Of a stretch of 5,723 bases of DNA, positions 1 to 5,689 are shown piece by piece. The notes under the pieces were generated by a model that saw only the letters and a list, made by a program, of their open reading frames with translations, did not search any database and had not been told where the DNA came from. Numbering within the stretch: position 1 is the first letter of the stretch; the number at the start of each line of letters is the position of its first letter. A program made the position numbers and the translations under genes. Source of the DNA: Acidobacteriaceae bacterium (GTDB lineage: Bacteria > Acidobacteriota > Terriglobia > Terriglobales > Acidobacteriaceae); assembly GCA_030040395.1 (NCBI GenBank), contig JASHTU010000517.1, positions 1-5,723 on the forward strand, in the 5' to 3' direction.

Positions 1-1
1 G

Positions 2-712
2 GAGGAAAACGGCATTGTGCAGCAGGGGCTGCGGGCGCTCAAGCAGTCAGACGCAGCAAGAAAATTGGTGCTCATCGCGGATGTATGCCTTTGCGAATAC
101 ACCAGCCACGGCCATTGCGGTGTAGTGGTGGAGTCAAAAGGCGGGTTCGAGGTCGATAACGACCCCACCCTCGAACTGCTGGCGCGCACGGCCGTGAGCC
201 AGGCCCAGGCCGGCGCCGATGTGGTGGCGCCCAGCGACATGATGGACGGCCGCGTGGCCGCCATTCGTCGCGCTCTCGACGCCGCCGGCTTGGCGACGAC
301 GCCTATCCTTAGTTACGCCTCCAAATTCGCCTCCGCCTTTTATGGACCGTTCCGCGAAGCCGCGGATTCGGCGCCGCAATTCGGGGACCGGAGAAGCTAT
401 CAGATGGACGGCGCCAACCTCAGAGAAGCGATGCGCGAGATCGATCTCGACATCGAAGAGGGCGCGGACATGATCTTGATGAAGCCCGCCATGCCCTACC
501 TGGACGTGGTGCGCGCGGCGCGCGAGCGGGTGGGCGTGCCCATCGGCGCCTACCAGGTTTCCGGCGAGTACTCGATGCTGCAGGCCGCCTTCGAGAAGGG
601 GTGGCTGGACCCCACGCGCGCCATGATGGAGTCGCTGGTCGGCATCCGCCGCGCCGGCGCCGATTTTATCGTCACCTACTTTGCCAAGGAGGCGGCTCGT
701 TTGCTGGGCTGA
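2..712 (+). CDS. hemB: Porphobilinogen synthase (delta-aminolevulinic acid dehydratase), 5'-truncated by window edge
   Basis: Condenses two 5-aminolevulinate molecules to porphobilinogen, an early cytosolic step of tetrapyrrole (heme) synthesis. The open frame runs from the window edge with no stop before it and begins EENGIVQ, matching an internal HemB segment, so the gene starts outside the window; the GTG at 17 is an internal valine. Counting from codon 17, the zinc-site cysteines are C24, C26 and C34 in [14 protein letters not shown]. The two active-site lysines are K103 ([17 protein letters not shown]) and K156 (MKPAMPYLD; the Schiff-base lysine). [11 protein letters not shown] and [13 protein letters not shown] close the TIM barrel. 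About 236 of the usual ~325 residues are visible, and all catalytic residues seen are intact. The three cysteines indicate the zinc-dependent class. A few extra residues (ESKGGFE) sit after the zinc loop compared with E. coli HemB. Identification is firm. Confidence 0.97.
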   Translation, partial: EENGIVQQGLRALKQSDAARKLVLIADVCLCEYTSHGHCGVVVESKGGFEVDNDPTLELLARTAVSQAQAGADVVAPSDMMDGRVAAIRRALDAAGLATTPILSYASKFASAFYGPFREAADSAPQFGDRRSYQMDGANLREAMREIDLDIEEGADMILMKPAMPYLDVVRAARERVGVPIGAYQVSGEYSMLQAAFEKGWLDPTRAMMESLVGIRRAGADFIVTYFAKEAARLLG

Positions 713-776
713 GCGCCGACGCTGTGCTTTGGGTGTGCAGCGCGGAAAACTTGGCGCGCCGCGCTCGGGTGATCTG

Positions 777-805
777 TGTGCGCGCACAATTCGCCACCGT
801 ATATT
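777..805 (+). promoter_or_regulatory. Candidate promoter with palindromic operator upstream of the permease gene
   Basis: Positions 777-788 read TGTGCGCGCACA, a perfect 12-bp palindrome. It is followed 11 bases later by TATATT (800-805), five of six matches to the sigma-70 -10 consensus. The palindrome sits where a -35 element would be, and no good TTGACA-like hexamer is present at normal spacing. This suggests a regulator-dependent promoter with transcription beginning near 812 and a ~40-base leader to the ATG at 853. An alternating purine-pyrimidine GC palindrome can arise by chance in such DNA, so this is a candidate only. Confidence 0.3.
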
Positions 806-841
806 CCGCTTTGCGCTGCGCCGGGCATGTGGTCTTCTAAG

Positions 842-847
842 TACACT
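842..847 (+). promoter_or_regulatory. Candidate -10 hexamer (TACACT) abutting the permease start codon
   Basis: TACACT matches the sigma-70 -10 consensus at four of six positions and ends five bases before the ATG at 853. Transcription starting about seven bases downstream would begin at or next to the start codon, giving a leaderless mRNA. The 20 bases before the ATG contain no purine-rich Shine-Dalgarno sequence, which fits that reading. No clear -35 element is visible. It competes with the TATATT at 800-805 as the promoter of this gene. Confidence 0.3.
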
Positions 848-852
848 CGCCT

Positions 853-2160
853 ATGCTCAAGCGCATCGAAGCGTACTTTGAATTTGCCCACCTGGGGACT
901 AACTGGCGCACGGAAATTCTGGCCGGGGTCACGACGTTTTTGACCATGGCCTACATCGTGCTGGTGAATCCGGCAATCCTGGCCGACGCCGGGGAGCCGT
1001 TGCCCGCTGTCACCGCGGCCACGTGTCTCTCGGCGGCTTTCGGATCGATTTTGATGGGTGTTATTGCGCGCTATCCCATTGCGCTGGCGCCGGGCATGGG
1101 TCTGAACGCTTACTTTGCGTACACGGTCTGCATCAAGATGCACGTGCCCTGGCAAGTGGCGCTGGGAGCGGTGTTTCTTTCCGGCGTTATGTTTCTCGCC
1201 ATCACGGCGGCCGGCATCCGGCAGATGATTCTGCGGGCCATTCCGCACCAGCTTTACGCCGCCGTGGCATGCGGCATCGGGTTGTTTATCGCCTTCATCG
1301 GGTTCCAACACGCGGGGCTGGTGGTGCGCGACCCGAACACGCTGGTGGGGATGGGCAACTTCCGGAATCCAACCACCGTGCTCTCGCTCTGTGGCCTCAT
1401 TCTGATGGTGGCTCTCGAAGTGAAGAAGGTGCGAGGCTCGATTTTGATCGGGGTGCTGAGCATCACCGGGGTGGGGTGGATGTTGGGACTATCGCACTGG
1501 AAGCCGGCGACGGGCGGCCTTCATCCGCTGGCGGCGACGGCGTTCAAGTTAAACGTGATGGGGGCGGTCAACAAGGGGCTGCTGGAGATTATTTTCGTTT
1601 TTTTCTTTGTGGACCTGTTCGACAATCTGGGCACCCTGGTGGCGGTGACAAAACGCGCCGGACTGATCGCGCCCGACCACTCCATTCCGCGGCTGAATCA
1701 CATTCTCTTCGCTGACGCAGCGGCTACGGTGTTCGGCTCGCTGACCGGAACTTCGACGGTGACGAGTTATGTGGAGTCGACGGCGGGGGTGGCGGCCGGA
1801 GGGCGCTCAGGGGTGACGGCGATCGTGACAGGGCTTTTATTTCTGGGCGCCATCGGGGCCGCGCCTTTTATCGGCGTGGTGCCGACGGCGGCCACGGCGC
1901 CGGCGCTTATCCTGGTGGGCTCGATGATGCTTACCGCGATTGCGGAGATTCACTGGCGCGAGCCGCTGATCGCGGTTCCTGCTTTTCTTACCCTGGTGCT
2001 GATTCCGTTCACGTATTCGATCGCCAACGGGCTGGGCTTTGGGATCATCGCGTGGGCGGTTCTGCACGTGGCCGCAGGCAGGCTGCGACGCCAGGACTGG
2101 CTGCTCTATGTGCTCGCCGCCCTGTTTCTGGCCCGCTTTGTGTACTTGGGAACCGGCTAA
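853..2160 (+). CDS. NCS2-family (AzgA/PbuG/GhxP-type) purine permease
   Basis: Inner-membrane proton-coupled importer of purine bases (adenine, guanine or hypoxanthine in characterised relatives). At 435 residues it is close to the 430-450 typical of the family. Family signatures appear in order: GVTTFLTMAYIVLVNPAIL (25-43, first membrane helix), APGMGLNAYFAY (79-90), VDLFDNLGT (253-261, with D254 and D257), and GTSTVTSYVES followed by AGVAAGGRSGVT (299-322). The last block contains E308, the conserved acidic residue of the substrate-binding half-helix region. TAPALILVGSMM (348-359) and FTYSIANGLGFG (386-397) follow. About 12-14 hydrophobic segments are visible, as expected for the 7+7 inverted repeat fold. 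The ATG at 853 gives the expected short cytosolic N-terminus; there is no Shine-Dalgarno sequence. Family assignment is firm, but which purine it carries cannot be read from sequence, so no gene symbol is given. No purine-salvage genes lie beside it. Confidence 0.95.
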   Translation: MLKRIEAYFEFAHLGTNWRTEILAGVTTFLTMAYIVLVNPAILADAGEPLPAVTAATCLSAAFGSILMGVIARYPIALAPGMGLNAYFAYTVCIKMHVPWQVALGAVFLSGVMFLAITAAGIRQMILRAIPHQLYAAVACGIGLFIAFIGFQHAGLVVRDPNTLVGMGNFRNPTTVLSLCGLILMVALEVKKVRGSILIGVLSITGVGWMLGLSHWKPATGGLHPLAATAFKLNVMGAVNKGLLEIIFVFFFVDLFDNLGTLVAVTKRAGLIAPDHSIPRLNHILFADAAATVFGSLTGTSTVTSYVESTAGVAAGGRSGVTAIVTGLLFLGAIGAAPFIGVVPTAATAPALILVGSMMLTAIAEIHWREPLIAVPAFLTLVLIPFTYSIANGLGFGIIAWAVLHVAAGRLRRQDWLLYVLAALFLARFVYLGTG

Positions 2161-2261
2161 AGGCGGCTGCTCGGCGACGAGGATTCGCAGTGGACGTCGA
2201 ATGCGCCGGTCGAAGCCTTGATGGCCAACGACGTAAATGAGGGCGCTCCTGGTCGACGACT

Positions 2262-2267
2262 TACATT
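2262..2267 (+). promoter_or_regulatory. Candidate -10 hexamer (TACATT) upstream of the glutaminyl cyclase gene
   Basis: TACATT matches four of six -10 consensus positions and lies 14 bases before the ATG at 2282. Initiation about seven bases downstream would leave a leader of roughly seven bases, too short for a normal ribosome binding site, and none is visible. No convincing -35 hexamer is found 16-18 bases upstream. The remainder of the 2161-2281 gap holds nothing else I can support: neither a terminator hairpin for the permease gene nor a small ORF with coding character. Confidence 0.3.
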
Positions 2268-2281
2268 AGAAATAGCCGCAA

Positions 2282-3097
2282 ATGCGACCTTTTTTCCTTT
2301 TCCGGGCGCTGGCTGGCGCCATATCGATTGCCGCCGGCGCATTCTCGATTGCCACGGCCCGCTTCGCGCCCGCAGCCGGCTCGTTCCGGATTGTCCATGT
2401 GTACCCGCACGATGAGCGGGCCTTCACGCAGGGGCTGATCTACCTGAACGGCCACTTGTATGAGAGCACCGGTTTGCCGGGGCGGTCCTCGCTGCGGGAA
2501 GAGGATTTGGAGACAGGGCGCATCCTGAAGTACCAGCCGCTCGCCAACGAGTACTTTGGCGAGGGGCTGACCAGTTGGGACGACACGCTGATTCAGCTCA
2601 CCTGGCAGGCGCATCTGGCGTTCGTGTACGACTTGAATACATTCAAGCTATTGCGCACGGTTCACTACACAGGTGAGGGGTGGGGGTTGACGCAGGACGG
2701 CAAGGACCTGATCATGAGCGACGGCACGGCGAACCTGCGGTTTTTCGATCCTGAAACGTTTCGCGAAGTGCGCACCGTAATCGTGAGGGATCGCGGCAGG
2801 CCGGTGACGGAATTGAACGAGCTCGAATACGTTCGCGGCGAAGTGTACGCGAACATCTGGCACGCGGACCGGATTGCGCGCATCTCGCCTGCGACCGGCG
2901 ACGTGCTGGGATGGATCGATTTGAAAGGCCTGCCGCCGGCAAGCGAGCGGACGGACCCTGAGGCGGTGCTGAACGGGATTGCCTACGATGCGCAAGAGAA
3001 CCGGCTGTTCGTGACCGGCAAGCTTTGGCCGAAGATTTTCGAGATCCAGGTGGTTCCGGGGGCGGTTGGGCGAGGGACGGCCGGGCGCGGGAAGTAG
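2282..3097 (+). CDS. Secreted glutaminyl-peptide cyclotransferase (plant-type glutamine cyclotransferase)
   Basis: Converts N-terminal glutamine of peptides or proteins to pyroglutamate, releasing ammonia. The 271-residue protein has an export signal: n-region MRPFFLFR, hydrophobic core at residues 9-26, and a plausible cleavage after ATA (26) or in the following APAAG. The mature part is the five-bladed beta-propeller of the plant/bacterial class. Recognisable blocks are FTQGL (48-52), YESTGLPGRSS (60-70, with the likely catalytic glutamate E61), YFGEGLT (91-97), GWGL (133-136), SDGT (146-149), LNELEY (178-183), ANIW (190-193), RIARI (197-201), LNGIAYD (230-236) and FVTGKLWPKIFEI (243-255). 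These closely follow the papaya enzyme. The site is periplasmic or extracellular. The C-terminal tail after residue 258 is a glycine/arginine-rich extension without a family motif. It is unrelated to the zinc-dependent animal-type enzymes. Stop codon lies 15 bp from the convergent recO stop. Confidence 0.93.
   Translation: MRPFFLFRALAGAISIAAGAFSIATARFAPAAGSFRIVHVYPHDERAFTQGLIYLNGHLYESTGLPGRSSLREEDLETGRILKYQPLANEYFGEGLTSWDDTLIQLTWQAHLAFVYDLNTFKLLRTVHYTGEGWGLTQDGKDLIMSDGTANLRFFDPETFREVRTVIVRDRGRPVTELNELEYVRGEVYANIWHADRIARISPATGDVLGWIDLKGLPPASERTDPEAVLNGIAYDAQENRLFVTGKLWPKIFEIQVVPGAVGRGTAGRGK
2318..2359 (+). repeat. Imperfect 21-bp tandem duplication within the signal peptide
   Basis: Two adjacent 21-base units (2318-2338 and 2339-2359) agree at 15 of 21 positions and encode AISIAAG and AFSIATA, residues 13-26 of the cyclase. 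Together they form the hydrophobic core of the signal peptide. It may be a small in-frame duplication that later diverged, or simply convergent small-residue composition. Confidence 0.35.
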
Positions 3098-3112
3098 GCG
3101 GCAGGAGCGCGC

Positions 3113-3871
3113 TTATCCGCCGAGGCGGGCCAGGGCTTCGGCGGTGCGCAGCTTGCGCTCTAAATGACGCTCGAGGGTTTGCAGAGTGAAGCGGCGCAGG
3201 TCCTGGGCGCGGCGGCGCGGCCACGGCTCTTGCGCGAAGGCCGACACCGGAGCGCGTAACATGCGCTGCGCGAGACGCCACGAGTCGGCCGAGAGCGGGC
3301 TTGAGTTGGCGCTGCGATGGAGGGCGCAGAAAAGGCCGTCGGCGTAGGCGCTGAAGGCGATCGCGTCGGGGTCCAGCGGCTCGCCGCAGACGATGCAGCG
3401 GGCAATGTCGGGAAGCAGGCCCATAAGGCGCGTCATCCACAGGGAAAAATAGGTAAGCGGCATCCAGGGCTGAACGAAATCCGATTGCGCGGCCGAAGTC
3501 TCGTCGAGGACGGAGGCGAGGAGGCGGAAGACGGTTTCCTGCGGGTCGCGCTCGGGCAGAGATTCGTCGATGACTTCCGCGAAGAAGCTCAGCACCGCCA
3601 TACGGGGGTGATCGACCGCAGACGAAAGCGGGGAACGGAGGATTTCGAGCTGATCGAGGCGAACCAGTTCCTGGCCGGAGCGCTCGGCGAACCAGGCGCG
3701 GGCCAAGGTCATGGGCTCGAGGGCCCCGCCGAAGCGCCGGCGGCTCTTGAGGGCGGATTTGGCCACGCCTTTCATGCGGCCGTAGTCGCGGGTGAAAAAA
3801 CTGACGATAAGGTCAGCCTCGCGCAGGGGCCAGGTGCGCAGGATGACGGCATCGGAGCTGAGAACGGTCAT
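3113..3871 (-). CDS. recO: DNA repair protein RecO
   Basis: RecO binds and anneals single-stranded DNA and, with RecR (and RecF), loads RecA onto SSB-coated DNA during gap and break repair. The 252-residue length is normal (about 240-260). An N-terminal OB-fold domain is seen in SDAVILRTWPLREADLIVSFFT (6-27) and GRMKGVAKSALKSRRRFGGALEP (31-53), with the basic run expected for DNA contact. The helical C-terminal domain carries a zinc-finger pattern: C159-x2-C162 (CIVCGEPL) and C182-x2-H185 (FCALH), so the last ligand is histidine rather than the more usual cysteine. The start ATG (complement of 3869-3871) gives the family-typical opening. Only a weak AGGG stands four bases ahead of it. It converges on the cyclase gene and lies downstream of the SMP-30-like gene on the same strand across a 160-bp gap containing a strong hairpin, so it probably has its own promoter. 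Confidence 0.95.
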   Translation of the reverse strand: MTVLSSDAVILRTWPLREADLIVSFFTRDYGRMKGVAKSALKSRRRFGGALEPMTLARAWFAERSGQELVRLDQLEILRSPLSSAVDHPRMAVLSFFAEVIDESLPERDPQETVFRLLASVLDETSAAQSDFVQPWMPLTYFSLWMTRLMGLLPDIARCIVCGEPLDPDAIAFSAYADGLFCALHRSANSSPLSADSWRLAQRMLRAPVSAFAQEPWPRRRAQDLRRFTLQTLERHLERKLRTAEALARLGG

Positions 3872-3933
3872 GCAACCCTATCTTCGCGCATCGGGCGGCG
3901 ACGGGGTTGTTCTTGGCGATTTGTTGATGAGGA

Positions 3934-3943
3934 CGCAATTGCG
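3934..3943. promoter_or_regulatory. 10-bp perfect palindrome CGCAATTGCG
   Basis: A perfect palindrome with an AT core, located 63 bases upstream of the recO start codon, next to the hairpin at 3948-3987. Position and symmetry fit a dimeric regulator site controlling recO, but no known operator consensus is recognised, and short palindromes occur by chance. Confidence 0.25.
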
Positions 3944-3947
3944 AACT

Positions 3948-3987
3948 CCCATCCTCGCCGCAAGAACAAAGACGCGGCGAGGATGGG
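3948..3987 (-). terminator. Perfect 14-bp stem, 12-base loop hairpin downstream of the SMP-30-like gene
   Basis: Positions 3948-3961 (CCCATCCTCGCCGC) and 3974-3987 (GCGGCGAGGATGGG) are exact reverse complements around a loop AAGAACAAAGAC. On the minus strand the hairpin begins 44 bases past the stop codon of the lipoprotein gene and before recO, the expected place for a transcription end point. It lacks the run of U residues that a standard intrinsic terminator needs on either strand. It may therefore be a U-tract-less terminator, an mRNA 3'-end stabiliser, or a dispersed intergenic palindrome (REP-like). The structure is certain; its role is inference. The rest of the 3872-4031 gap has no gene. 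Confidence 0.5.
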
Positions 3988-4031
3988 GCGACCAGCTTTG
4001 AGCAGCGGACCAGCGATGGCGCGCGGCGGCG

Positions 4032-5159
4032 CTATTTAGACTGCACCACCGGCTCACCGGAAATGAGGAGTTGAACGCGATAGATGTTGCCGCTGGCGGT
4101 AATGTAAAGTGTCTTGCGATCGGGTCCGGCCCAGTTCATATTCGCCACTCGCGTAGGAATATCGAGGGTGGCGAGGGGTTTGCCTTCGGGCGAAAAGATC
4201 CAGACGCCGCCGGGCCCGGCGCCGTAGATATTTCCTTCGACGTCGACCTTCATGCCGTCCGGGCCGCCGGTGCGCGGGTCAGAGGTGGCGTCGTAGAGGA
4301 GTTTCGGGTCGGCCAGCGAGCCGTTGGGCCGCACCGTGTAGCGCCACCACTGTTTTTTGGGCTCGGAGTTGTCGACGTAGAGGTATTTTTCGCCAGGCGA
4401 GAAGGCGATGCCGTTGGGGCGGGGCAGATTGCTGATGAGGAGTTGTAGGTGTACGCGGTCGGGCGGGGCGCCGGGGGCTTGATCGAGGGCGTGGGGAAGG
4501 CGGTAGACGCCGTTTACCTTGAGCTGCTTTTCAGGATCGTTGTCGTGTTGGGTGCGGAGCCCATAGGGCGGATCGGTGAAGTAGAGCGAGCCGTCGGAGC
4601 GATAGACGAGATCGTTGGGGCTGTTGAGGCGCTTGCCCTGGTAGGAGTCGGCGAGGATGGTGATCTGCGCCGTGGGACTGAGGGATTCGAAGCGGTAGAC
4701 GTCGCGCTGGGCGTGTCCGGCGACGGTGAGGCGGCCGTTGGCGTCGAGGGTCATGCCGTTCGATCCGGACTCGGGTCCGCCATAGGGCGCCGAGCCTTTG
4801 TATCCGCTGGGCTGAAGAAAGATGCTGACTCCCTGACCCGGAGTCCAACTGCGGATGCTATTGCTGGTGATTTCGGCGAAGTAGAGGGCGTCGCCGGCCC
4901 AGATCGGGCCTTCGGTCCAGGTGAAACCGGTGGCCACGCGCTCGAGTTGGGCGCCGGCAGGAATGATCTTGTCGGCAGCGGGATCGAGACGCTCGAATTT
5001 GAGGGGAGTGGAGACGATGGCGGCGGGATTTTCCGCAGGCTGGGGCGGCGGGGCCGCTTTCTTGCAGCCAAGCGCGAGGGCGCAAGGCAAGGCGAGGGCG
5101 AGCAGGACCAGGAGCCAATGGGAGCTCAGGGTGGGATGGGAATCTGTTTTTTCTTTCAT
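4032..5159 (-). CDS. SMP-30/gluconolactonase-like beta-propeller lipoprotein
   Basis: The 375-residue protein belongs to the SMP-30/gluconolactonase/LRE family of six-bladed, divalent-metal-dependent lactone or ester hydrolases. An N-terminal signal (hydrophobic residues 15-31) ends in LALGC-KK, giving a probable lipidated C32, although the -3 residue is alanine rather than the usual leucine. A proline/alanine-rich linker (KKAAPPPQPAENPAA) follows. Blades begin near residue 72. By comparison with human SMP30, the metal ligands are E83 (TEGPIW), N249 (RPNGIAFSP) and D301 (GGPDGM), with N182 (SPNDLVY) as the substrate-site asparagine. All are present, so it should be catalytically competent. 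It acts in the envelope, probably on a sugar lactone or related ester; the true substrate is unknown. The start at 5159 is supported by GGAGA seven bases upstream. The neighbours give no pathway clue. Confidence 0.9.
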   Translation of the reverse strand: MKEKTDSHPTLSSHWLLVLLALALPCALALGCKKAAPPPQPAENPAAIVSTPLKFERLDPAADKIIPAGAQLERVATGFTWTEGPIWAGDALYFAEITSNSIRSWTPGQGVSIFLQPSGYKGSAPYGGPESGSNGMTLDANGRLTVAGHAQRDVYRFESLSPTAQITILADSYQGKRLNSPNDLVYRSDGSLYFTDPPYGLRTQHDNDPEKQLKVNGVYRLPHALDQAPGAPPDRVHLQLLISNLPRPNGIAFSPGEKYLYVDNSEPKKQWWRYTVRPNGSLADPKLLYDATSDPRTGGPDGMKVDVEGNIYGAGPGGVWIFSPEGKPLATLDIPTRVANMNWAGPDRKTLYITASGNIYRVQLLISGEPVVQSK

Positions 5160-5166
5160 GGGCTTG

Positions 5167-5171
5167 TCTCC
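5167..5171 (-). promoter_or_regulatory. Ribosome binding site of the SMP-30-like gene
   Basis: Reading the minus strand, GGAGA lies seven bases before the ATG that ends at 5159. It fixes this start codon and is the only strong Shine-Dalgarno sequence in the window. Confidence 0.75.
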
Positions 5172-5273
5172 GGCGGGGTTGGGCGCGCGCTATCTCTTTG
5201 CGCCGCGAAAATGCGTTGCGCTTCGCAGAAAATCGAGAAGCAATCAGGAACTGCAGAACAATCTAGCGGAATC

Positions 5274-5303
5274 ATCTTTTGCCCTGGGGCGTTGCGCTGT
5301 CAA
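5274..5303 (-). promoter_or_regulatory. Candidate sigma-70 promoter for the SMP-30-like gene
   Basis: On the minus strand a perfect -35 hexamer TTGACA (5303-5298) is followed, after 18 bases, by AAAGAT (5279-5274), which matches only three of six -10 positions. This would give a leader of about 108 bases. An alternative -10, TAGATT at 5265-5260 (four of six), lacks a matching -35. The perfect -35 is the reason for listing it; the poor -10 keeps confidence low. Confidence 0.3.
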
Positions 5304-5359
5304 GAAGGCAGCTCCAGAAGGCGGCGCGGGATCTATAGGCAATCGAGCATCATCGCGCC

Positions 5360-5365
5360 TACAAT
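5360..5365 (+). promoter_or_regulatory. Candidate -10 hexamer (TACAAT) immediately before the small zinc-knuckle gene
   Basis: TACAAT matches five of six positions of the -10 consensus. It ends six bases before the GTG at 5372 and nine before the ATG at 5375. Initiation six to nine bases downstream would fall on one of those codons and make a leaderless mRNA. No Shine-Dalgarno sequence precedes either codon. No clear -35 is seen. Confidence 0.45.
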
Positions 5366-5371
5366 GCCAGT

Positions 5372-5689
5372 GTGATGGCAAAGGCAAAAGCGAAGGAAAC
5401 CATTTTCGAAGTGGCGTGCCCGGATTGCGGGGCCATGCTCAGGATCGACGGAGCGACGGGACTGGTGGTGAGCCACACCCCGGCGCCGCGCAAGCGGATG
5501 TTCGAGGATCTGGAGACGGCGGCCAAGGCCATGCGCGAGCACGAAGATCGGAAAGAGTCGATTTTCCGCCAGAGCGTGGACGCGGAGAAGAACAAGGCGG
5601 ATTTGTTCGAAAAGAAGTTTGCCGAGGCTCTGCGCAAGGCCAAAGATGCGCCGGAGGGCAAGCCGCTGCGGGAATTCGATCTGGACTGA
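5372..5689 (+). CDS. Small hypothetical protein with a single CPDCG knuckle and charged helical tail
   Basis: Function unknown. The 105-residue protein (GTG start at 5372; the in-frame ATG at 5375 gives 104 and is equally plausible) opens with a lysine-rich AKAKAK stretch. Then comes a beta-rich segment with one cysteine pair, C16-x2-C19 (FEVACPDCGAMLRIDG), resembling half of a zinc ribbon. Residues 43-94 are strongly charged and lack helix breakers, so a long amphipathic helix or coiled coil is likely. It ends KPLREFDLD, an acidic tail. With only two cysteines, zinc binding would need dimerisation or histidines (H35, H57). There is no signal peptide or membrane segment, so it is cytosolic. 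Codon use and GC content resemble the neighbours, and the frame is clean, supporting a real gene. It is divergent from the lipoprotein gene across a 212-bp gap. Nucleic-acid binding is possible but is a guess. Confidence 0.8.
   Translation: MMAKAKAKETIFEVACPDCGAMLRIDGATGLVVSHTPAPRKRMFEDLETAAKAMREHEDRKESIFRQSVDAEKNKADLFEKKFAEALRKAKDAPEGKPLREFDLD

Noticed and set aside
753..760. GGCGCGCC palindrome
   Set aside because: An eight-base all-GC palindrome is expected by chance in this composition.
134..787. Minus-strand open frame of 217 codons opposite hemB
   Set aside because: Complete overlap with hemB carrying all catalytic residues; histidine/arginine/glycine-rich composition typical of an antisense shadow.
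812..852. Possible purine riboswitch in the permease leader
   Set aside because: The leader from the candidate promoter is only about 40 bases and lacks the three-helix purine aptamer pattern.
676..1311. Minus-strand open frame of 211 codons across the hemB-permease gap
   Set aside because: Mostly antisense to the permease N-terminus, histidine/arginine/glutamine-rich, no motif.
1023..1715. Plus-strand open frame of 230 codons within the permease
   Set aside because: Frame-shifted reading of the permease, whose true frame shows family motifs throughout.
2712..3440. Minus-strand open frame of 242 codons
   Set aside because: Spans the convergent cyclase and recO genes in a different frame from recO; arginine/serine/proline-rich shadow.
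3317..4039. Plus-strand open frame of 240 codons
   Set aside because: Antisense to recO and running through the intergenic hairpin; low-complexity charged/glycine composition and no motif.
5205..5250. Short inverted and direct repeats (TTGC/GCAA and two AATCGAG copies at 5231 and 5341)
   Set aside because: Stems are short and bulged and the direct repeat is seven bases; not above chance for a 212-bp gap.
4449..5375. Long plus-strand open frame of 308 codons
   Set aside because: It lies antisense to the SMP-30-like gene, whose family motifs are unmistakable; the opposite frame is glycine/valine/alanine-rich with no recognisable domain, a typical shadow in GC-rich DNA.
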